Numbered from the stretch's first letter, positions 43,697 through 54,007 are shown. The stretch: 64,000 nt of DNA from Pseudomonas sp. B21-023 (GCF_024749165.1 NZ_CP087190.1:5181501-5245500), one strand, 5' to 3'. Made by a program: numbers and translations. The notes: generated by a model not told the origin, from the letters alone.

Positions 43697-45430
43697 ATGC
43701 GCCCCCTGCTCCCTCTCACCCTGATCCTGCTGCTCGCCGCCTGTGGCGAAGGCGAATCCCTGTCTCCGCCGGACGCGCGCCTGCCCGATGGCGGTCGCTA
43801 CCGTGGTCAGGTGGTGAACGGCCTGCTGCAGGGCGAGGGGCGTATCGACTACCCCAACGGCAGCTGGTACGCCGGCAACTTCAAGGATGGCCAGTGGCAC
43901 GGCCAAGGTGAATGGCATGGCAGCAACGGCGAGGTCTACCGTGGACAGTTCAGTGAAGGCCTGTTCCAGGGCCTGGGCGACCTGACCACGCCCGGCAGCC
44001 ACTACGCCGGCACCTTCAAGCATGGCCGCCGGGATGGCGAAGGCACCCTCAAGCAACACGACCAGACCTACCGCGGCCAGTTCAAGGACGACCAGTACGA
44101 AGGCGCGGGGCAGTTGGAGCTGGCTGACGGCAGCCGCTACCAGGGCCTGTTCGCCAAGGGCAAGCCGAACGGTGCCGGGGTACGCAGCGATGCCAGCGGC
44201 AACCAGTTCAGCGGCCACTTCATCGAGGGCCAACTACAGGGTGCCGGCACCTACGACAGCGCCGACGGCGAACAGTACATCGGCGAGTTCAAGGACAATC
44301 GCCTCGAGGGCCGTGGCCGCTACGAGAGCGCCGAAGGCGACGTCTGGATCGGCGACTTCAAGGACGGATCGCTGACCGGCCAGGGCGAACTGCTGGGCAG
44401 CGATGGCAGCCGCTACAAGGGTGGCTTCCGTGACTGGCGCTTCGCTGGCACCGGCACCTTGCAACTGGCCGACGGTAGCCAGTATGTCGGCGGTTTCGCC
44501 GACGATGCCTACCACGGGCGTGGCAAGCTGACCCACCCGGATGGTCGCAGCGAAGCCGGCACCTGGGTCAACGGCGTGCGCGTGCGCGACGCCCAGGGCA
44601 AGCTTTTGCCCGACCCGCTCGACCTTGCCCTGCTCAACCAGGGCAAGCTGCTGGCCGACGCCCTGGCCAAGGTGCCGGCGTCGATCCCGCCGGTGCAGCT
44701 GTACAGCCTGGTGGTGGCCGGCGACGGCCAGCAGAGCGTGTTCCTGCGCGAAGCCGACTATGTCAGCAACATGCTCAAGGTGCGTTTCGGCGCCCATGGC
44801 CAGGTCACCCTGGTCAACCACCGCGACCACCTGGCCGATCGGCCCATGGCCACCCGCGAGAACCTCACCCGCGCCGCCCGCACCCTGGCCGAGCGCAGCG
44901 GCCCCGAGGACCTGGTGTTCATCTACCTGACCAGCCATGGCAGCCACGATCACCAACTGGTGCTCGACCAGCCACGCCTGCAACTGGCCGATTTGTCCGC
45001 CGACGAGCTGGCCAGCGCCCTTGCCCCGCTGAAGGACCGCGACAAGGTGATCGTCATCTCCGCCTGCTATTCCGGTGGCTACATCGCCCCGCTCAAGGAC
45101 GACCGCACCCTGGTCATGACCGCCGCCCGGCCTGACCGGGTGTCATTCGGCTGTTCGGAAGAGGCCGACTTCACCTACTTCGGCGACGCCCTGTTCGCCC
45201 AGGCGTTGAACCAGACCGACGATCTGAAACAGGCGTTTGAACTGGCGCGGCAAAGCGTTGCCGAACGAGAACGAAGGGAAGGTTTCGAAGCCTCTGAGCC
45301 GCAGCTCTGGGCGCCGCCGGCGGTGATCAGCCACTGGCAGCGTCTGCGCCGCCAACAAGCCGAGCACGCCCTGCGCAATGAAGCCCAGCCAGCTTCGGGG
45401 GATCAGGCAAAAAACCCTGGTGCCCACTAA
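43697..45430 (+). CDS. MORN-repeat lipoprotein with C13 (caspase-like) peptidase domain
   Basis: The 577-residue precursor has a lipobox (LLLAAC, Cys 16), then eleven full and one partial MORN repeats (about residues 35-300) such as YRGQFKDDQYEGAG and YIGEFKDNRLEGRG. The C-terminal third is a C13 legumain/caspase-like cysteine peptidase: YLTSHGSHDH puts His at 414 and VISACYSGGYI puts Cys at 457. It would be tethered to the periplasm or outer membrane. MORN repeats often bind lipids or serve as a ruler. The substrate is unknown. The ATG at 43697 is preferred because it gives the lipoprotein signal; 57 further codons are open upstream. Confidence 0.88.
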   Translation: MRPLLPLTLILLLAACGEGESLSPPDARLPDGGRYRGQVVNGLLQGEGRIDYPNGSWYAGNFKDGQWHGQGEWHGSNGEVYRGQFSEGLFQGLGDLTTPGSHYAGTFKHGRRDGEGTLKQHDQTYRGQFKDDQYEGAGQLELADGSRYQGLFAKGKPNGAGVRSDASGNQFSGHFIEGQLQGAGTYDSADGEQYIGEFKDNRLEGRGRYESAEGDVWIGDFKDGSLTGQGELLGSDGSRYKGGFRDWRFAGTGTLQLADGSQYVGGFADDAYHGRGKLTHPDGRSEAGTWVNGVRVRDAQGKLLPDPLDLALLNQGKLLADALAKVPASIPPVQLYSLVVAGDGQQSVFLREADYVSNMLKVRFGAHGQVTLVNHRDHLADRPMATRENLTRAARTLAERSGPEDLVFIYLTSHGSHDHQLVLDQPRLQLADLSADELASALAPLKDRDKVIVISACYSGGYIAPLKDDRTLVMTAARPDRVSFGCSEEADFTYFGDALFAQALNQTDDLKQAFELARQSVAERERREGFEASEPQLWAPPAVISHWQRLRRQQAEHALRNEAQPASGDQAKNPGAH

Positions 45431-45457
45431 GCTGTGTAGTAACGAGGGAGAGACACC

Positions 45458-46102
45458 ATGTACCTGACGCCTCAGCATGTCCTGCTTGCCGGTGCCACGG
45501 GTCTGACAGGTGAACACCTGCTCGACCGCCTGCTCAACGAGCCCACCATCAGCCGCGTGCTGGCGCCCACGCGCCGCCCGCTGGCCGAGCACCCGCACCT
45601 GGAAAACCCGGTGGGTGACCCGGCCATGTTTCTCCCGCAACTGGCCGGCCGTGTCGACATCGCCTTCTGCTGCCTGGGCACCACGCTAAAGCAGGCCGGT
45701 TCCGAGACGGCCTTCCGCGCTGTGGACCTGGACATGGTCGTGGCCTTCAGCAAACGCGCCCGGGAGTTGGGCGCCCGCCATCTGCTGGTGATCAGCGCCC
45801 TGGGCGCCGATCCGAAGTCGTCGATCTTCTACAACCGGGTCAAGGGCGAGATGGAGGAAGCCCTAAAGCAGCAGGATTGGCCGCAATTGACCATCGTGCG
45901 GCCTTCACTGTTGCTGGGCGAGCGGATCGAGCCACGGCTGGGTGAGCGCATGGCCGCACCGTTCGCCCGCCTGATACCGGGCAAGTACCGCGGCATCGAG
46001 GCTTGCACCCTGGCCCGGGCGCTTTGGCGCCTGGCGTTGGAGGAGGAGGACGGGATTCGCGTGGTCGAGTCGGACGAGTTGCGCAAGCTGGGGAAGAAAT
46101 AG
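45458..46102 (+). CDS. NAD(P)-binding Rossmann-fold protein, HTATIP2-like
   Basis: The 214-residue protein starts MYLTPQHVLLAGATGLTGEHLLD, a glycine-rich dinucleotide motif, and has HLLVISALGADPKSSIFYNRVKGEMEEAL, in which Ser, Tyr and Lys form the short-chain dehydrogenase triad. It belongs with atypical SDRs similar to human HTATIP2 and plant PCB reductases. The substrate is unknown. The gene is the last of the rightward set, and an inverted REP pair follows. Confidence 0.87.
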   Translation: MYLTPQHVLLAGATGLTGEHLLDRLLNEPTISRVLAPTRRPLAEHPHLENPVGDPAMFLPQLAGRVDIAFCCLGTTLKQAGSETAFRAVDLDMVVAFSKRARELGARHLLVISALGADPKSSIFYNRVKGEMEEALKQQDWPQLTIVRPSLLLGERIEPRLGERMAAPFARLIPGKYRGIEACTLARALWRLALEEEDGIRVVESDELRKLGKK

Positions 46103-46118
46103 TCAATCCTGAGCCGCC

Positions 46119-46188
46119 CCAATCGCCGGCAAGCCGGCTCCCACAAGTGATTGCGTAACCCTGTGGGAGCCGGCTTGCCGGCGATTGG
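46119..46188. repeat. Inverted REP pair, ccggc subtype
   Basis: Two facing copies (46119-46145 and 46162-46188) share the core atcgccggcaagccggctcc, which is a different subtype from the gggg-containing REPs elsewhere in the window. They are separated by 16 bases in the gap between convergent genes. Confidence 0.88.
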
Positions 46189-46210
46189 GCTGCGCAGTAG
46201 CCCTTGGTTA

Positions 46211-46498
46211 TCAAAGACCGCCCGTGGCGTTGAACCCCACCCCCGCCGCTGTCAGCAACGACAACGGCAGCAGCAGCGTATCGAGCAACGCGCTCCCAGG
46301 CAGGTCCAGCCCCGGATAGGCCGGCGCCTCGGCCCCGAACCGGTCCTCTGGGCAGCACCCGCCATTGATCACGTACAGGTCAAGCCGTGTCCCGGCATAC
46401 ACCACCGGCGCCCCGGGCTTGTTGGCATCCAGGGTGCGCACCGTGGCGCAGCCACCGAGCTGGGCCAGCATCAGCAGCCCCAGCACCAGCCGCCTCAA
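46211..46498 (-). CDS. YceK/YidQ-family lipoprotein
   Basis: The 95-residue precursor has a lipobox (LGGC, Cys 17) and blocks VYAGTRLDLYVINGG and DLPGSALLDTLLLPLSLL that fit the YceK/YidQ family of small lipoproteins with unknown role. The start overlaps the ubiX stop by four bases, so it is probably co-transcribed with mpl-ubiX. Confidence 0.85.
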   Translation of the reverse strand: MRRLVLGLLMLAQLGGCATVRTLDANKPGAPVVYAGTRLDLYVINGGCCPEDRFGAEAPAYPGLDLPGSALLDTLLLPLSLLTAAGVGFNATGGL

Positions 46499-47124
46499 TC
46501 ATCGACCCCATGATGATGCTCGCCCCAGCGCGGCAGCATGTCCTGCGGGATATTCAGCAGGTTCAGGATGCGTGCCACGACGAAGTCGACCAGGTCGTCG
46601 ATGGTCTGCGGCTGGTGGTAGAAGCCCGGCGCCGCCGGCAGGATCACCGCACCCATCTGCGACAGCTTGAGCATGTTCTCCAGGTGGATGGTCGAGAATG
46701 GTGCCTCGCGCGGAACCAGGATCAACTGACGACGTTCCTTGAGAGTCACGTCGGCCGCCCGCTCGATCAGGTTGTTGCAGGCACCGGTGGCAATCGCCGA
46801 CAGGGTGCCGGTGGAACACGGCACCACCACCATCGCCGCCGGCGCGCCGGAGCCCGAAGCCACCGGCGACATCCAGTCCTCCTTGCCATACACGCGGATC
46901 TGCCCGTCGGCCGCGCCGGTGTACTCGGTCAGGAACGCCTGCATGGCCTGGGGCTTGGCTGGCAACACCACGTCGGTCTCTGTAGCCATCACTAGTTGCG
47001 CGGCCTTTGAGATGAGGAAATGCACCTCGCGGTCCTCGCGCACCAGGCAATCGAGCAGGCGCAGGCCATACTGCGCCCCGGAGGCGCCGGTCATGGCCAG
47101 GGTGATGCGTTCCGGTCCGCTCAC
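46495..47124 (-). CDS. ubiX: Flavin prenyltransferase UbiX
   Basis: UbiX prenylates FMN to make the cofactor of UbiD, used for decarboxylation in ubiquinone synthesis. The 209-residue product starts at a GTG (SGPERITLAMTGASGAQYGLRLLD) with the FMN-binding Ser/Gly loop. MVVVPCSTGTLSAIATGACNNLIERAADVTLKER spans residues 107-140 in short conserved blocks. The GTG overlaps the mpl stop by four bases (GTGA), so its translation is coupled to mpl. No ubiD is in the window. Confidence 0.95.
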   Translation of the reverse strand: MSGPERITLAMTGASGAQYGLRLLDCLVREDREVHFLISKAAQLVMATETDVVLPAKPQAMQAFLTEYTGAADGQIRVYGKEDWMSPVASGSGAPAAMVVVPCSTGTLSAIATGACNNLIERAADVTLKERRQLILVPREAPFSTIHLENMLKLSQMGAVILPAAPGFYHQPQTIDDLVDFVVARILNLLNIPQDMLPRWGEHHHGVDD

Positions 47125-48470
47125 TTCAGCGCCTCGGCCAGCTTGCCGTGCAGGCCGCCGAAGCCGCCGTTGCTCATGATCACCACATGGGTGCCCGGGC
47201 GGGCCTGGCCCTTGATGCGCTCGATGATCGCCTCGAGGCTGTCGGCCACTACGCTCGGCACCTTGCACTGCGCGGCGGTGCCGGCCAGGTCCCAGCCCAG
47301 GTTGGGCGGTGCGTACCAGATCACCTGGTCGGCGTCGTTGACGCTTTCCGGCAGGCCGTCGCGGTGCGCGCCCAGCTTCATGGAGTTGGAGCGCGGCTCG
47401 ATCACCGCAATCACCGGAGCCTCGCCTACGCGCTTGCGCAGGCCATCGAGGGTAGTGGCGATGGCGGTCGGGTGGTGGGCGAAGTCGTCGTAGATGGTCA
47501 CGCCGTTAACCTCGGCAACCAGCTCCATACGGCGCTTGACGCTCTTGAATGCGCTCAGGCCTTCGATACCCATGGCCGGTGCGACGCCGACATGGCGGGC
47601 AGCGGCCAGGGTGGCCAGGGCGTTGGCGACGTTGTGCTGGCCGGTCAGCGCCCAATCGACCACGCCCTGCGTCTGGCCTTCGAACAGCACTTCGAAGCGC
47701 GAGCCATCGGCGCTGAGCAGGCGCGCCTGCCACTGGCCACCCTCGCCCGTGGTCTGCACCGGGGTCCAGCAGCCCATGCCGATGACGCGCTCCAGCGCCT
47801 GCTCGGTGGTCGGGTGAATGACCAGGCCCTCACTGGGAATGGTGCGAACCAAGTGGTGAAACTGCCGCTCGATGGACGCCAAGTCGGGGAAGATGTCCGC
47901 GTGATCGAACTCGAGATTGTTGAGGATCGCGGTACGCGGATGGTAGTGCACGAACTTGGAGCGCTTGTCGAAGAAAGCGCTGTCGTATTCGTCGGCCTCG
48001 ACCACGAAGAACGGCGTATCGCCCAGGCGCGCCGACACCGAGAAGTTCTGCGGCACGCCGCCGATCAGGAAGCCCGGGCTCATGCCGGCGTGTTCCAGCA
48101 CCCAGGCCAGCATGCTGCTGGTGGTGGTCTTGCCATGGGTGCCGGCCACGGCCAGTACCCAGCGGCCCTGCAGCACATGGTCGGCCAGCCACTGCGGGCC
48201 CGATACGTACGGCAGGCCCTTGTTCAGCACGTACTCCACCGCCGGGTTGCCCCGCGACATGGCGTTGCCAACCACCACCAGGTCGGGTGCTGGCTCCAGC
48301 TGGGCCGGGTCGTAGCCTTGGGTCAGCTCGATGCCCTGGGCCTCGAGCTGGGTGCTCATCGGCGGATACACGTTGGCGTCGGAGCCGGTGACGCGGTGGC
48401 CAAGGTCCTTGGCCAGCACCGCCAGCGAACCCATGAAAGTGCCACAAATACCGAGAATATGAATATGCAT
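47121..48470 (-). CDS. mpl: UDP-MurNAc:tripeptide ligase Mpl
   Basis: Mpl joins recycled L-Ala-gamma-D-Glu-meso-DAP tripeptide to UDP-MurNAc, in the Mur ligase family. The 449-residue product starts MHIHILGICGTFMGSLAVLA. The ATP site is VLAVAGTHGKTTTSSML and a metal-binding His lies in NNLEFDHADIFP. The ATG at 48470 gives the family start; a longer reading frame to 48524 is rejected. It completes the recycling set with ldcA. Confidence 0.96.
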   Translation of the reverse strand: MHIHILGICGTFMGSLAVLAKDLGHRVTGSDANVYPPMSTQLEAQGIELTQGYDPAQLEPAPDLVVVGNAMSRGNPAVEYVLNKGLPYVSGPQWLADHVLQGRWVLAVAGTHGKTTTSSMLAWVLEHAGMSPGFLIGGVPQNFSVSARLGDTPFFVVEADEYDSAFFDKRSKFVHYHPRTAILNNLEFDHADIFPDLASIERQFHHLVRTIPSEGLVIHPTTEQALERVIGMGCWTPVQTTGEGGQWQARLLSADGSRFEVLFEGQTQGVVDWALTGQHNVANALATLAAARHVGVAPAMGIEGLSAFKSVKRRMELVAEVNGVTIYDDFAHHPTAIATTLDGLRKRVGEAPVIAVIEPRSNSMKLGAHRDGLPESVNDADQVIWYAPPNLGWDLAGTAAQCKVPSVVADSLEAIIERIKGQARPGTHVVIMSNGGFGGLHGKLAEALK

Positions 48471-48536
48471 TATCGACCTCGCAAAACGTCGAGGCAGGGT
48501 AGCCCAGGGCGAGGGAAATCGCACCCGCTGTTTCGC

Positions 48537-50498
48537 TCAGCAGGCCTTGGCTATGCCATGTTTGCGCAGTTTTCGATACAAGGTATTGCGGCTGATGCCC
48601 AGGTGCTCGGCGACGTGGGTCATGTGCCAGTGGTTTGCCTCCAGGGCGCTGAGCAAGGCCTGGCGCTCGGCACTTTCGAGGGCGTGGGAGCGGGCTTGCC
48701 CCGCGATGGCGTCGGCAGTGCCACCGGTGTTGTCTGGTCGTGCGCCGTCGCGGGGCAAGTCGCATCGGCGCACCGCCGCTCCCACGTTGCGCACCACCAG
48801 CGGGAGATCCCGATACTCGACTCGCCCCTCCTCGCACAACGCCACCACGGTTCGCAGCACATTCCTCATTTGCCGCACGTTCCCCGGCCAGGCAAAATCC
48901 AGCAGCGCCTGCCGTGCCTTCGGTTCGATTTCGATGACCTGCCCTTCGGCCTCCTGGGCCAGCAGGAAATCCAGCAACTGTACCTTGTCGCTACGCTCGC
49001 GCAACGCCGGCAAGGCTACTTCCAGGCCATTGAGCCGATAATAAAGGTCTTCGCGGAACCCGCCTTGCGCCACTCGCTCCAGCAGGTCACGGTGGGTGGC
49101 GCTGATGATCCGCACATCCACCGCCTGCGGCTCACCACCGATCGGCACTACCTGGCGCTCTTCCAGTACCCGCAGCAAGCGAGTCTGCAGCGCCAACGGC
49201 ATGTCGCCGATCTCGTCCAGCAGCAAGGTGCCGCCATCGGCCTGCAGCAGCTTGCCGCGCATGCCTTCCTTGCGCGCACCGGTGAAACTGCCGCCGCGAT
49301 AGCCGAACAGCTCGCTCTCGATCAGGCTCTCCGGAATCGATGCGCAGTTGATCGCCACGAACGGCTTGTCATGGCGTGCGCTGGCCTGGTGCACCGCCTG
49401 GGCAAAAGCTTCCTTGCCGCAACCGGTTTCGCCGCGCAACAGCAGCGGCACGTCACGTTCGAACACCCGCACGGCGCGGCGAAAGTCCTCGCGCAAGGCC
49501 GGATCGAGCAGGCAGATGCCCGGCGCAGCGGTCTGGGGCAAGGCCACCGGCACCGACCACACCGGTGCCCGCGCCTGGCCGCGCAGGCTGGCGAATACCT
49601 GGCGACCGTCGCGGGTATACAGCGGCCACGCGCTGCTGCCCTGGGGCGTGGCGCGGCTGAACAATTCGTCGTGGCTGCAGGCGAAGAACCTGTCCAATGG
49701 CTTGCCCAGCACTCCACCACGGATGGTCCCCAGCAGGTTCAACGCGCTCTGGTTGGCGGCGCAGATCCGCCCGTCGCCATCGAAGGCCAGCAGGCCCTCG
49801 CTGAACAGCCCGACCGACTCGGCCTGCAGGTGGAAACGCAGCAGCCATTGCTGCTCGAAGTGGCGCAGGAAGTAGCAGCTCTCGATCATCTTCGCCGACA
49901 GGTTGACCAGCGCCATGGTGTGGAACTGGCTCTGGCGCGAGACATCGGGCCGCGCCGACGACACATCGAGTACCGCCAGCAACTCGCCGTGTGGGTCGAA
50001 TACCGGGCTGGCCGAGCAGGTCAGCCCTGTATGGCGGCCACGGAAGTGCTCGTCCTGGTGAATGGTCAGGGCTTGGCGCTCGACCAGGCAGGTACCGATA
50101 CCGTTGGTGCCCTCGCGGGCCTCGCTCCAGTCGGCGCCGAGCCACAACCCGGCACGCTCGAAGATGCGCCGCTCGCTGGGCGCGGTGACGCAGTTGAGGA
50201 TCACCCCACGAGCATCGGTCAGCAGCACCGCGTGCCCGGCACCGGACAACTGCTGGTGCAGGCTGTTCATCTCGTTGTCGGCGATCTGCAGCACCTGGCG
50301 CAGGCGCTCGCGGCTCTCCAGCAGGCGGCCGTGTTCGAGCACCACCGGTGCCTGGACCCGCGCGGGGTCGAGGTGGTAGTCCTCCAGGCAACGCAGCCAG
50401 GAGCGGGCGATGGACGGGTCGCTGCCCGGCCCGCTGGTCTGGCCTTGGGCGACCGTGAGCACTTGCTGGGCATGGCGGCTGAACGGATTGCTCTGCAT
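48537..50498 (-). CDS. Sigma-54-dependent activator, AcoR type
   Basis: The 653-residue protein has GAF (about 70-205) and PAS-like (about 230-300) sensor domains. An AAA+ domain (about 330-555) has Walker A GETGCGKE (356-363), GSFTGA (403-408, variant of GAFTGA) and LLLDEIGD (425-432). A Fis-type helix-turn-helix ends it (about 610-650, HLGISRNTLYRKLRK). It probably activates the exaC-eat-eutBC genes read away from it. Residues about 571-605 are encoded by two REP elements in frame, which lengthen the AAA-HTH linker. The start at 50498 is chosen because upstream frame is intergenic or antisense to exaC. Confidence 0.93.
   Translation of the reverse strand: MQSNPFSRHAQQVLTVAQGQTSGPGSDPSIARSWLRCLEDYHLDPARVQAPVVLEHGRLLESRERLRQVLQIADNEMNSLHQQLSGAGHAVLLTDARGVILNCVTAPSERRIFERAGLWLGADWSEAREGTNGIGTCLVERQALTIHQDEHFRGRHTGLTCSASPVFDPHGELLAVLDVSSARPDVSRQSQFHTMALVNLSAKMIESCYFLRHFEQQWLLRFHLQAESVGLFSEGLLAFDGDGRICAANQSALNLLGTIRGGVLGKPLDRFFACSHDELFSRATPQGSSAWPLYTRDGRQVFASLRGQARAPVWSVPVALPQTAAPGICLLDPALREDFRRAVRVFERDVPLLLRGETGCGKEAFAQAVHQASARHDKPFVAINCASIPESLIESELFGYRGGSFTGARKEGMRGKLLQADGGTLLLDEIGDMPLALQTRLLRVLEERQVVPIGGEPQAVDVRIISATHRDLLERVAQGGFREDLYYRLNGLEVALPALRERSDKVQLLDFLLAQEAEGQVIEIEPKARQALLDFAWPGNVRQMRNVLRTVVALCEEGRVEYRDLPLVVRNVGAAVRRCDLPRDGARPDNTGGTADAIAGQARSHALESAERQALLSALEANHWHMTHVAEHLGISRNTLYRKLRKHGIAKAC
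48684..48786. repeat. Two REP elements inside the activator coding region
   Basis: A standard REP core lies at 48684-48707 (gtgggagcgggcttgccccgcgat, in halves). A second copy with a longer centre runs 48747-48786, from tcgcggggcaag to gccgctcccac. Both are in the reading frame of the sigma-54 activator (minus strand) and cause no stop. Confidence 0.85.
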
Positions 50499-50556
50499 TT
50501 CTTGTTGTTCTCCGCAGATAGAGCGTGCCGTCAGCATCCTCCAGGCGTGGACGCTT

Positions 50557-50568
50557 TGCAACGTTGCA
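50557..50568. promoter_or_regulatory. Candidate activator-binding palindrome
   Basis: A 12-bp perfect palindrome, tgcaacgttgca, lies in the 267-base gap between the divergent activator and exaC, about 135 bases upstream of the -24 box. Its position suits an upstream activating site; the assignment is inference. Confidence 0.4.
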
Positions 50569-50702
50569 CCGACCCTGCGGTCACGACCTGTGTCGCAAAG
50601 GGTACAAAGTGTCACCCTGGCCGTGCCGAGGCTGGCACAGGTCATTTCGATAGCAGCGCCGCCCTTGACCCAAGTCATTGATACACAAGGGCCTCCAGGC
50701 GC

Positions 50703-50718
50703 TGGCCCGACCTTTGCT
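50703..50718 (+). promoter_or_regulatory. Sigma-54 (-24/-12) promoter of exaC
   Basis: tggcccgacctttgct matches the sigma-54 pattern: GG and GC elements with 10 bases between, and TTGCT at -12. It sits 48 bases before the exaC ATG and next to a sigma-54 activator gene. Confidence 0.7.
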
Positions 50719-50765
50719 CTACGCTTGGTAACTCCGCAACAATCACAAAGACCAGGAGACACATC

Positions 50766-52286
<1,521 letters not shown>

Positions 52287-52327
52287 ATCGTGGATTAGGG
52301 CTGCTTTGCAGCCCTTTCGCCGCGGTT

Positions 52328-52398
52328 CGTCGCCACGACAAGCCGGCTCCCACAGGGACTGCGCATTGCTCTGTGGGAGCTGGCTTTGCCAGCGATGA
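52328..52398. repeat. Inverted REP pair between exaC and eat
   Basis: Two facing copies (52328-52355 and 52371-52398) have the subtype core cgacaagccggctcccacag, with arms slightly diverged (gccacg, gccagc). They lie 40-110 bases after exaC and may form its 3' end. Confidence 0.85.
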
Positions 52399-52449
52399 AG
52401 CAACCACCGTTATCAGGCCATTTGCGGTTGCCGTGCAGCACCTGCTCTG

Positions 52450-52465
52450 GCTCGCTTCCTGCAGT
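52450..52465 (+). promoter_or_regulatory. Candidate sigma-54 promoter of eat
   Basis: tggctcgcttcctgca has the GG-N10-GC spacing of sigma-54 promoters but a weak -12 half (ctgca instead of ttgca). It lies 59 bases before the eat ATG. Confidence 0.45.
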
Positions 52466-52523
52466 ACCTATCACCATCGGCCCGGAACCCTTCCGGCCAC
52501 CAAGAAGAAAAACAGGTGAATCC

Positions 52524-53972
52524 ATGCCAAGCGATCATTCCGCCGGCGCGCCGGCAAGCTCCTCCGTCGACTTCGAAAAGGTCGGCTCGGACTATTTCCA
52601 GCAACGTGAACTGAAGAAAGGCGCCGCCGGCTGGGTCCTGCTGGTGGGCCTGGGCGTGGCCTATGTGATCTCCGGCGACTACGCCGGCTGGAACTTCGGC
52701 CTGGCACAAGGCGGCTGGGGCGGCATGTTCCTCGCCACCCTGCTGATGGCCACCATGTACCTGTGCATGTGCTTTTCTCTGGCGGAACTGTCGTCGATGA
52801 TCCCCACCGCCGGCGGCGGCTACGGCTTCGCCCGCAGCGCCTTCGGCCCCTGGGGCGGCTTCCTCACCGGCACGGCGATCCTCATCGAGTACGCCATCGC
52901 GCCCGCAGCCATCGCCGTGTTCATCGGTGCCTACTGCCAGTCGCTGTTCGGTATCGGCGGCTGGATGATCTACCTGGCCTTCTACATCGTGTTCATCGGC
53001 ATCCACATCTTCGGGGTCGGCGAGGCGCTGAAGCTGATGTTCATCATCACCGCAGTCGCCGCCATCGCCCTGGCCGTATTCCTGATCGGCATGGTGCCGC
53101 ATTTCGATGCAGCGAACCTGTTCGACATCGCCAAGACCGACGCCGTCGGTGCCAGCAGCTTCCTGCCGTTCGGCTATGTCGGGGTCTGGGCGGCGATCCC
53201 CTATGCGATCTGGTTCTTCCTCGCGGTCGAAGGCGTGCCACTGGCCGCCGAAGAGACCAAGAACCCTAAGCGTGACCTGCCCCGTGGCCTGATCGGCGCG
53301 ATGCTGGTGCTGCTGGCCTTCGCCTTGCTGATCCTGGTGGTCGGCCCCGGTGGCGCCGGTTCCGAAGCCCTCAAGGCCTCGGGCAACCCGCTGGTCGAGG
53401 CGCTGTCGAAGGCCTACGGCGGTTCGACCTGGATGGGCGGCTTCGTCAACCTGGTGGGCCTGGCCGGCCTGATCGCCAGTTTCTTCTCGATCATCTATGC
53501 CTATTCGCGGCAGATCTTCGCCCTTTCCCGCGCGGGCTACCTGCCACGCAAGCTGTCCGAAACCAACAAGAGCAAGGCCCCAGTGCTGGCCCTGGTGATC
53601 CCCGGGATCATCGGCTTCGCCCTGTCGCTGACCGGCCAGGGCGACCTGCTGATCCTGGTGGCGGTGTTCGGCGCCACGCTGTCCTACGTGCTGATGATGG
53701 CCGCGCACATTACCCTGCGTATCCGTCGCCCTAAAATGGAGCGTCCGTACCGCACCCCCGGCGGCATCTTCACTTCGAGCGTGGCCCTGGTGCTGGCCTG
53801 CATCGCCGTGGTCGCCGGTTTCCTGGTCGACCCCCGGGTGGTGATTGGCGCCGCGGTGATCTATGCAGTATTAATTGCCTACTTTGCGTTCTACAGCCGC
53901 CACCACCTGGTGGCCGGTACACCGGAAGAGGAATTCGCCGCGATCCAGAAGGCCGAAGAGGCCCTGCACTGA
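52524..53972 (+). CDS. eat: Ethanolamine permease
   Basis: The 482-residue protein is an APC-superfamily permease with about twelve helices. It starts MPSDHSAGAPASSSVDF and holds the family blocks SLAELSSMIPTAGGGYGFARS and VEGVPLAAEETKNPKRDLPRG in short pieces. It lies 49 bases before eutB, which supports ethanolamine as substrate. An ATG 46 codons upstream is in frame but lies inside the REP pair, so it is rejected. Confidence 0.92.
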   Translation: MPSDHSAGAPASSSVDFEKVGSDYFQQRELKKGAAGWVLLVGLGVAYVISGDYAGWNFGLAQGGWGGMFLATLLMATMYLCMCFSLAELSSMIPTAGGGYGFARSAFGPWGGFLTGTAILIEYAIAPAAIAVFIGAYCQSLFGIGGWMIYLAFYIVFIGIHIFGVGEALKLMFIITAVAAIALAVFLIGMVPHFDAANLFDIAKTDAVGASSFLPFGYVGVWAAIPYAIWFFLAVEGVPLAAEETKNPKRDLPRGLIGAMLVLLAFALLILVVGPGGAGSEALKASGNPLVEALSKAYGGSTWMGGFVNLVGLAGLIASFFSIIYAYSRQIFALSRAGYLPRKLSETNKSKAPVLALVIPGIIGFALSLTGQGDLLILVAVFGATLSYVLMMAAHITLRIRRPKMERPYRTPGGIFTSSVALVLACIAVVAGFLVDPRVVIGAAVIYAVLIAYFAFYSRHHLVAGTPEEEFAAIQKAEEALH

Positions 53973-53982
53973 TTGCCGACTT

Positions 53983-54007
53983 GCGCCGCAGGCCAGTCCT
54001 GCGGCGC
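53983..54007 (+). repeat. 10-bp inverted repeat between eat and eutB
   Basis: gcgccgcagg and cctgcggcgc pair perfectly around ccagt. It lies in the 49-base gap, too close to eutB (14 bases before the ATG) to be a simple terminator; it may tune the operon. Confidence 0.6.

Noticed and set aside
47148..50681. A 1177-codon open frame on the plus strand across mpl and the sigma-54 activator
   Set aside because: It is antisense to two well-supported genes, has no recognisable domain, and is explained by GC-rich third-position bias.
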